In this document: in pieces, positions 6,589 to 13,058 of the stretch
Position numbering within the stretch: position 1 is the first letter of the stretch
Layout of the letters: each line of letters begins with the position of its first letter
From: CAYLSO01 sp964386525
GTDB lineage: Bacteria; Eisenbacteria; RBG-16-71-46; DASYSL01
Length of the DNA: 13,058 nt
NCBI GenBank assembly: GCA_964386525.1
Contig: CAYLSO010000281.1
Location: 1-13,058, forward strand
Direction: 5' to 3'
The notes under the pieces: generated by a model
Told to the model about the DNA's origin: nothing
Seen by the model: the letters and a program-made list of their open reading frames with translations, nothing else
The model's database searches: none
Made by a program: the position numbers and the translations under genes

Positions 6589-7471
6589 GGCCGGTGATCT
6601 CCAGGCTCAGGTCGAGCGCCGGCGCCGAGTGCGTCAGCGCGCCGACCGAGATGAAGTCGACGCCCGTGGCGGCGATGTCCTTGACGTTGTCGAGGCTGAC
6701 CCCGCCCGAGACCTCGAGCTCCGGCCAGCGCTTGGCGCCCTTGCGCCGGGCCCGCGCCGGCGCCGGCGGCTTGGGGTGGTTGTCCACGATCTCCACGGCG
6801 GTGCGGATCTGCTCGACGGTCAGGTTATCTAGCAGGATCCGGTCCACCCCCGCCTCGCACGCTTCCTTGACCTCCTCGAAGCTGGCGGCCTCGACCTCGA
6901 GCAGCAGCTCCTGGCGCGTCGCCTGGATGCGCTCGACCGCGGCGGCGATCGAGCCGGCGGCGCGGATGTGGTTGTCCTTGACCAGGTACATGTCGCCGAG
7001 GCCCATGCGGTGGTTCTCGCCGCCGCCCTTCTGCACCGCGTACTTCTCGAGGACGCGCAGGCCGGGCAGGGTCTTGCGCGTGTCCAGGATGACCGCGCCC
7101 GTGCCGCGCGCGCGGCGCACGAAGCGCGCCGTCAGGGTGGCCACGCCCGAGAGGTGGCAGAGGAAGTTGAGCGCGGTGCGCTCGCCCATCAGGATGCCGG
7201 CGGCACCCCCGCGCACGCGCGCCACCTCGAGCCCGGGCTGCACGCGCTGCCCGTCCTTGGCCAGCGGCTCGAAGACGAGCTCCGGATCCACCTCGTGGAA
7301 CACGAGCCGCGCCACGTCCAGGCCGGCCAGCACGCCCGCCGCCTTGGCGATCAGCGCGGCCGTGGCCCGGGCGCCGGGCGGCACCACCGCCTGGGTGGTG
7401 ACGTCGCCGCCCCAGAGATCCTCCGTGAGGGCGAGTTTCACGGTGTGCACAGCGATGGCCTCGAGGTTCAC
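6581..7471 (-). CDS. nadC: nicotinate-nucleotide pyrophosphorylase (carboxylating), quinolinate phosphoribosyltransferase
   Basis: A 296-residue enzyme that joins quinolinate and PRPP with loss of CO2 to form nicotinate mononucleotide in de novo NAD synthesis. The family pattern is complete: EDLWGGDVTT at 17-26, ERTALNFLCHLSGVAT at 97-112, LDTRKTLPGLRVLEKYAV at 129-146 with the active-site Arg and Lys, GGGENHRMGLGDMYLVKDNH at 149-168, EVEAASFEE at 192-200, ILLDNL at 212-217 and SGGVSLDNV through ISVGALTHSAP near the end. An unusual basic Pro/Ala/Arg/Lys insert sits at about 231-249, between the ILLDN helix and the SGG strand. The GTG start at 7471 has GGAGGT 7 bases upstream, overlapping the uvrB stop. 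Its end overlaps birA by 8 bases. nadA and nadB are not in the window. Confidence 0.96.
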   Translation of the reverse strand: MNLEAIAVHTVKLALTEDLWGGDVTTQAVVPPGARATAALIAKAAGVLAGLDVARLVFHEVDPELVFEPLAKDGQRVQPGLEVARVRGGAAGILMGERTALNFLCHLSGVATLTARFVRRARGTGAVILDTRKTLPGLRVLEKYAVQKGGGENHRMGLGDMYLVKDNHIRAAGSIAAAVERIQATRQELLLEVEAASFEEVKEACEAGVDRILLDNLTVEQIRTAVEIVDNHPKPPAPARARRKGAKRWPELEVSGGVSLDNVKDIAATGVDFISVGALTHSAPALDLSLEITGLG

Positions 7472-7476
7472 TCCGT

Positions 7477-9618
7477 CTACCTCCGTCGCGCCCGGCCGGC
7501 GCCGCGCCCGCTGCGGCCGCGCCCCTGCCCGGCCAGCACCGCCCCGGCCCGCGCGCCGAGCGCCTGCTCCACGGCACCCGCCAGCGCCCCGGCGTCGGCC
7601 CCCGCGGCCAGTGCCTGGCCCACCAGCTCCTCGACCCGGTCGCGCAGGCTGGCGGCGCGCTCGAACTCCAGCCGGCGGGCCGCGGCGGTCATCTCGCGCT
7701 CCAGCTCGGCGATGGCGCGCGCCAGCCCGGCGGCGTCTCCGCCCAGCTGCGCCAGCTCGCCGGGCGGCGGCCCGCCCTCGCCGTCCGTCTCCGCCCCGCC
7801 GGCCCGCGCGTCGGCCACCGCGGTGATGCGCATGACTTCTTCCACCGACTTGACGATGGAGCGCGGCGTGATGCCGTGCTCGCGGTTGAACTGCAGCTGT
7901 CGCTCGCGGCGCCGGTCGGTCTCCGCGATGGCCCGCGCCATGGAGCCGGTGACCGAGTCGGCGTAGAGCAGCACGCGCCCGGCCACGTTGCGGGCCGCGC
8001 GCCCGGCCGTCTGGATGAGCGAGCGCTCGCTGCGCAGGAAACCCTCCTTGTCGGCATCGAGGATGGCCACCAGGCCGACCTCCGGCAGGTCGAGCCCCTC
8101 GCGCAGCAGGTTGATGCCCACCAGCACGTCGAACCCGCCCAGGCGCAGCCCGCGCAGGAGCTCGACGCGCTCCAGGGCGTCGATGTCGGAGTGCAGGTAG
8201 CGCACCCGCACGCCCACCTCGCCGAGATAGTCCGAGAGGTCCTCGGCCATGCGCTTGGTGAGCGTGGTCACCAGCACGCGCTGGCCGTCGGCCACCACCC
8301 GGCGGATCTCGGCCAGGAGGTCGTCCACCTGGTGGGCCACCGGGCGGATCTCGATCTGCGGGTCCACCAGGCCGGTGGGCCGGATGATCTGCTCGACCAG
8401 CACGCCGCGGGACTTCTGCAGCTCGTACTCGGCCGGCGTGGCGGTGACGAAGACCGTCTGGCCGGTGACCGCCTCCCACTCGGCGAAGCGCAGCGGCCGG
8501 TTGTCGAGGGCCGACGGCAGGCGGAAGCCGTAGCGGATCAGCGTCTCCTTGCGCGAGCGGTCGCCCTCGTACATGCCGCCGACCTGCGGCACGGTGACGT
8601 GCGATTCGTCGATGATGGTGAGGAAGGGGCGCGGGAAGTAGTCGAGCAGGCACTGCGGGCGCTCGCCGGCGGCGCGCCCCGAGAGGTGGCGCGAGTAGTT
8701 CTCGACTCCCGGGCAGTAGCCGATGGCGGTCAGCAGCTCGAGGTCGTACTCGGTGCGCGAGCGGATGCGCTCGGCCTCCAGCAGCTGGCCGGCGGCCTCG
8801 AAGCGCGCCACCTGCTCCTCCAGCTCCCGCCGGATGCCGGCCAGCGCCGGCGCCAGCCTCCGCCCCGGCGTGACGAAGTGCTTGGCCGGATAGAGCACCA
8901 GCCGCGGCTTGCGCGCCAGCACGTTGCCGGTGAGCGGGTCCACGTCGGACAGCCGCGCGACGCGGTCGTCGTCGAGCTCGATGCGCACCGCGTGCTCCTC
9001 GTACGCCGGCCGCACTTCGAGGACGTCGCCGCGCACCCGGAAGGTGCCGCGCCCGAACTCGTAGTCGTTGCGCACGTACTGGATGTGCACCAGCTTAGCG
9101 AGGATGGCCTCGCGGCGGGCCTCCTCCCCCACCGCCAGGTGCAGCGACAGGTCGCGGAAGTCCTCCGGCGAGCCGAGCCCGTAGATGCACGACACCGAGG
9201 CGACGACCACGACGTCGTCGCGCTCGAGGAGCGCCGAGGTGGCCGACAGCCGCAGGCGGTCGATGTCGTCGTTGATCGAGGCGTCCTTCTCGATGTAGGT
9301 GTTGCTCTGCGGGATGTAGGCCTCGGGCTGGTAGTAGTCGTAGTAGGAGATGAAATAGCCCACGGCGTTCTCGGGGAAGAACTGCTTGAACTCGCCGTAG
9401 AGCTGCGCCGCCAGGGTCTTGTTGTGCGAGATGATCAGCGCCGGCCGACCCGCCTGGGCGATGACGTTGGCCATGGTGAAGGTCTTGCCCGAGCCGGTGA
9501 CGCCGAGCAGCGTCTGGTAGCGGTCGCCGCGCGCCAGGCCGTCGGCCAGCTCGCGGATGGCCTGCGGCTGGTCCCCCTGCGGCGGATAGGGCGAGTGGAG
9601 CCGGAACGGGCTGGGCAT
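7477..9618 (-). CDS. uvrB: excinuclease ABC subunit B
   Basis: A 713-residue DNA-damage recognition helicase of nucleotide excision repair; it receives damaged DNA from UvrA and positions UvrC for incision. Order of parts: Walker A GVTGSGKT at 39-46, the DNA-clamping beta-hairpin YYDYYQPEAYIPQSNTYIEK near 93-112, Walker B IIDESH, helicase motifs FVTATP, LREGLDLPEV and motif VI QTAGRAARN, the FNREHGITP linker, and a C-terminal UVR coiled coil (LEFERAASLRDRVEEL) ending near residue 665. A 48-residue tail follows, rich in Ala, Gly and Arg and ending in RARRR, longer than in most UvrB proteins of about 660-680 residues. The ATG at 9618 fits the family N-terminus (FRLHSPYPPQGDQPQAI), yet no Shine-Dalgarno sequence precedes it. 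I see no LexA-like box in front of it. Confidence 0.98.
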   Translation of the reverse strand: MPSPFRLHSPYPPQGDQPQAIRELADGLARGDRYQTLLGVTGSGKTFTMANVIAQAGRPALIISHNKTLAAQLYGEFKQFFPENAVGYFISYYDYYQPEAYIPQSNTYIEKDASINDDIDRLRLSATSALLERDDVVVVASVSCIYGLGSPEDFRDLSLHLAVGEEARREAILAKLVHIQYVRNDYEFGRGTFRVRGDVLEVRPAYEEHAVRIELDDDRVARLSDVDPLTGNVLARKPRLVLYPAKHFVTPGRRLAPALAGIRRELEEQVARFEAAGQLLEAERIRSRTEYDLELLTAIGYCPGVENYSRHLSGRAAGERPQCLLDYFPRPFLTIIDESHVTVPQVGGMYEGDRSRKETLIRYGFRLPSALDNRPLRFAEWEAVTGQTVFVTATPAEYELQKSRGVLVEQIIRPTGLVDPQIEIRPVAHQVDDLLAEIRRVVADGQRVLVTTLTKRMAEDLSDYLGEVGVRVRYLHSDIDALERVELLRGLRLGGFDVLVGINLLREGLDLPEVGLVAILDADKEGFLRSERSLIQTAGRAARNVAGRVLLYADSVTGSMARAIAETDRRRERQLQFNREHGITPRSIVKSVEEVMRITAVADARAGGAETDGEGGPPPGELAQLGGDAAGLARAIAELEREMTAAARRLEFERAASLRDRVEELVGQALAAGADAGALAGAVEQALGARAGAVLAGQGRGRSGRGAGRARRR
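7479..7484 (-). promoter_or_regulatory. ribosome binding site of nadC, overlapping the uvrB stop codon
   Basis: GGAGGT on the minus strand includes the last uvrB codon and the first base of its TAG stop, 7 bases before the nadC GTG at 7471. It decides the nadC start and suggests that uvrB termination and nadC initiation are coupled. Confidence 0.75.
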
Positions 9619-9627
9619 GGCGGACGG

Positions 9628-9636
9628 AGAATAGCA
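9628..9636 (-). promoter_or_regulatory. possible extended -10 promoter of uvrB
   Basis: The minus strand reads TGC-TATTCT, an extended -10 pattern (TGn then a -10 box matching 4 of 6), ending 9 bases before the uvrB ATG. No -35 box is visible; that position is inside a GC hairpin. Transcription would start 2-3 bases before the ATG, giving a nearly leaderless message, which agrees with the missing Shine-Dalgarno sequence. The motif is short, so this is tentative. Confidence 0.35.
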
Positions 9637-9644
9637 CGGCGGGC

Positions 9645-9675
9645 GGCGGGCGGCGCAGGCCGAACGCCGCCCGCC
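9645..9675 (-). terminator. perfect 11-bp hairpin between the DUF4139 gene and uvrB
   Basis: The arms GGCGGGCGGCG and CGCCGCCCGCC pair perfectly around a 9-base loop, starting 16 bases after the DUF4139 stop. On neither strand does a T-run follow, so a classical intrinsic terminator is not met. The position fits termination of the valS-DUF4139 unit or partial attenuation into uvrB. Confidence 0.4.
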
Positions 9676-9691
9676 CCGCGCCGGCCGCCCC

Positions 9692-11119
9692 CTACTGCGT
9701 GCGCACGGTGTAGGTGACCTTGACCTCGGCGCCGGCCGGCACCTTCACCGGGAACTCTATCGTGAAGGCGTCCTTCTTGGCGAACTCGTGGGAGCGCTGC
9801 ACGATCTCCCAGTCCCCGTACGGGTGCTCGACCACCACCACCGTCACCGCCTCGCGCTTGCGGTTGCGCACCGCGATCTCGAAGGCGGTCTCGTTGACGC
9901 GGTCCGAGAGGCGCCGGGAATCGGTCTGCTTGCGCTCGGCCACCACGTCGAAGGCCTTGCCCACCGACAGCCGCACTCTCTCGTCCTGCGGCGTGTGGTC
10001 GATCCGGTCCTCGCCGGCGAACTCCTGCGCGCCGCCTGCGTCCTCCTTGTAGATGCGCACCTTGCCGGCCGGCAGCGGCATGCCCAGCCCCGCCGCCTTG
10101 CTGTTCTTGAACTCGAGGGTCACCGCCACCTTGTTGCCCAACCGCTGCGCGTCGAAGGTGTACTTCTTCTCGACGCTGCCGACGGTGGCCGGCTCGAACA
10201 GCGAGATCTGCTTGGTCTCGCGGTCGGCGATGGTGGTGGGCCGCTGCAGGTCGTAGAGGTGGTACTCGAAGAACTGGCGCTCCTCGAACTGGGGGGCGGC
10301 CGCCATGTCCGCCTGCATCTCCATCACCCGCCCGCGGGCCACGGCCTCCATCTTGGGGCGCACCAGATTGATGTCCCCGGCCACCAGCTTGAGCTTGGCC
10401 TCGGGGTAGGTCGCCCCCGACTGGTTCTCCACCGAGACCCAGCCGGCCAACGACAGCCCGGTGTCGGCGGCGTTGACCACGGCCACGTACTCGGCGTGCC
10501 ACGACAGTCCGCCGGTGAGGTACGAGAGCCGCGTGCGCCGCTCGCCGCCGGCGGGGCTCTCGACCAGCCACGCCAGGGTCGGCTTGGAGATGAGCCCGCC
10601 GGGCAAGGACGCCACCGACAGCTCGCGCGTCTCGCCGCGGTTGACCACCTTGATGCCGTCGCGCGTCTCCAGCACCAGCGAGCCGCCATCGAAGGACAGG
10701 AGCTTGCCCTCGGTCAGGGCGCCGTCCTTGCCGACCACGCGCACCGCGCCGTCGAGCGAGCGCTCGAGCAGCCGGTCGCCGCTCACCAGGTCGTACTGGA
10801 AGTTCTGCTCGAGCACCCGGAAGCCGCCGCCACCGACCGGCACGAAGTGCACGCTGGTGGGGTCGAGCTGGGCGGCCACGTCGGCGTAGCGCAGCTCGGA
10901 GCGGCCGGCCTTCAGCTCCACGGCCCGCTCCTCGCGCACCAGGCCGAGGTTCTGGTTGTAGACGGTGACCGCAAGGCTGCGGTCGGCGCCCGAAACGGCG
11001 GTCACCTTCGGCTGCGCGGCCGCCGGCGCGGCCCACAGGAGCAGGCCCGCGAGCGCTCCGGCGGTGGCACCGATCGCGGCCGCCGCCGCGGTCCGGGATT
11101 CCCTATCGTTCGGCATCAT
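9692..11119 (-). CDS. exported DUF4139 domain-containing protein
   Basis: A 475-residue protein with a probable Sec signal peptide: RESR near the start, an Ala/Leu-rich core at about 11-31, and cleavage likely after APAAA (residue 35) before QPKV. The mature start AVTVYNQNLGLVREERAVEL and the block LDPTSVHFVP are typical of the N-terminal part of DUF4139 proteins. The C-terminal two thirds carry the domain itself: LSYLTGGLSWHAEYVAVVN at about 215-233, WVSVENQSGATYPEAKLKLV, YHLYDLQRPTTIADRETKQI and a beta-rich end (VVVVEHPYGDWEIV). The biochemical role of the family is unknown; it is extracytoplasmic and beta-rich. The first of two tandem ATGs (11119 and 11116) is chosen because AAGGAG lies 10 bases before it. 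The frame is open upstream to 11524, but that part belongs to the decayed nucleotidyltransferase. The gene start overlaps the end of that remnant. Confidence 0.88.
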   Translation of the reverse strand: MMPNDRESRTAAAAAIGATAGALAGLLLWAAPAAAQPKVTAVSGADRSLAVTVYNQNLGLVREERAVELKAGRSELRYADVAAQLDPTSVHFVPVGGGGFRVLEQNFQYDLVSGDRLLERSLDGAVRVVGKDGALTEGKLLSFDGGSLVLETRDGIKVVNRGETRELSVASLPGGLISKPTLAWLVESPAGGERRTRLSYLTGGLSWHAEYVAVVNAADTGLSLAGWVSVENQSGATYPEAKLKLVAGDINLVRPKMEAVARGRVMEMQADMAAAPQFEERQFFEYHLYDLQRPTTIADRETKQISLFEPATVGSVEKKYTFDAQRLGNKVAVTLEFKNSKAAGLGMPLPAGKVRIYKEDAGGAQEFAGEDRIDHTPQDERVRLSVGKAFDVVAERKQTDSRRLSDRVNETAFEIAVRNRKREAVTVVVVEHPYGDWEIVQRSHEFAKKDAFTIEFPVKVPAGAEVKVTYTVRTQ

Positions 11120-11524
11120 CGTCCGGTCTCTCCTTCCCTGCCGGGGGTCCCGGCTCGCGCACCGCGTCCGGCGTCCGGCGGTCCGTCGATCGTCGCACCA
11201 GCTCCTGCGCCTCCTCGAGCCAGCGCAGCTTCTCCGCCAGAAACAGCCGGCGGACGTCCTCCAGGTCGAGCGGCCGCCCATCGCCTCCGGTTCTCCTGGC
11301 GGGCGAGATCCTCCAGGGGCACGGGCGCGCGGGGCACGTAGCCGAGCTCGGCCAGCGCCGCCAGAGCCCGTTCGAGGTTCTCCGGATGCGGGTCGAGGAC
11401 GAGGTCCACGTCCGCGGTGAAGCGCGTGGCCGTGCGCCACCACCGCCCGGCCCCAGACGATCGGATAGCGCACCTCGCGGGCCTGGAGAGCCTCGACGAT
11501 CCTCTCGACGCTCTTCTGCCGCAC
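11103..11524 (-). pseudogene. decayed small nucleotidyltransferase (MNT/DUF6036-like)
   Basis: A nucleotidyltransferase-like reading can be followed only by changing frame twice. From the GTG at 11524, with GGAGGAG 6 bases upstream, the first frame reads VRQKSVERIVEALQAREV, RYPIVWGRAVVAHGHA. Near 11419-11428 it must shift to continue as FTADVDLVLDPHPENLERAL and AALAELGYVPRAPVPLEDLA, up to ENRRRW. Near 11278-11283 a second shift leads to DGRPLDLEDVRRLFLAEKL and WLEEAQELV, with a stop at 11103. The family core is an IVGG-x-AVxxHG segment followed by a D-x-D metal pair. Here the first Gly of the pair is Trp (codon 11455-11453), and the stretch usually found between ENRxRW and GRPxDLEDV is missing. 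Either sequencing errors or genuine decay could explain the frame shifts, but the missing middle favours decay. The family includes toxin-antitoxin and housekeeping-adjacent members; no partner gene is visible. Confidence 0.7.
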
Positions 11525-11554
11525 GGCATTCTCCTCCGCGGGCGCGGGGCCCGG

Positions 11555-13057
<1,503 letters not shown>

Positions 13058-13058
13058 G

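Noticed and set aside
9637..9655. Tandem GGCG-type short repeat
   Set aside because: It is part of one arm of the hairpin before uvrB and too short and simple to count as a repeat element or array.
7876..9717. Plus-strand open frame of 613 codons opposite uvrB
   Set aside because: It is antisense to a clear uvrB, its translation is rich in His, Arg, Val and Gln with no family pattern, and long empty frames are expected in such GC-rich DNA.
9788..11341. Plus-strand open frame of 517 codons opposite the DUF4139 gene
   Set aside because: The opposite strand has a signal peptide and coherent DUF4139 pattern; this frame has biased, motif-free composition.

Overview
This 13 kb window is very GC-rich (70% or more by eye), densely packed bacterial chromosome. 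Every gene I can support is on the minus strand, so the order of transcription runs from high to low coordinates. The content is housekeeping. I see no mobile element, phage gene, CRISPR array, tRNA or rRNA. A lipoprotein with a lipobox, TatC, and a DapD of the E. coli family type point to a Gram-negative-type bacterium. The DapE, in contrast, resembles the form described from actinobacteria. A high-GC lineage such as Myxococcota or another former deltaproteobacterial or uncultured phylum would fit, but I cannot fix the taxon from the sequence.

Layout in transcription order: (1) 13058-9692 holds the C-terminal part of valS (valyl-tRNA synthetase), the frameshifted remains of a small nucleotidyltransferase, and a secreted DUF4139 protein. 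(2) After a perfect 11-bp hairpin and a possible extended -10 promoter, 9618-4120 holds uvrB, nadC, birA, tatC and coaX, packed with overlaps or only a few bases between genes. (3) 3910-3413 holds a secreted CHRD-domain protein standing alone, with 209 bases upstream and 147 bases downstream that carry no gene. (4) 3265 to the left edge holds a lipoprotein, dapE, dapC and the start of dapD, behind a good sigma70-like promoter at 3348-3376.

Functionally, the last operon encodes the succinylase branch of lysine and meso-diaminopimelate synthesis (DapD, DapC, DapE, in reverse of reaction order), which supplies peptidoglycan. It is led by an unknown envelope lipoprotein translationally coupled to dapE. 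The central block combines DNA repair (UvrB), three cofactor genes (NadC for NAD, BirA for biotin attachment, CoaX for coenzyme A) and the TatC export channel. No stretch above 300 bases lacks a gene. I did not find a convincing new multi-gene system. The points most worth following are the coupled lipoprotein-dap operon, the decayed nucleotidyltransferase and the apparently near-leaderless uvrB.
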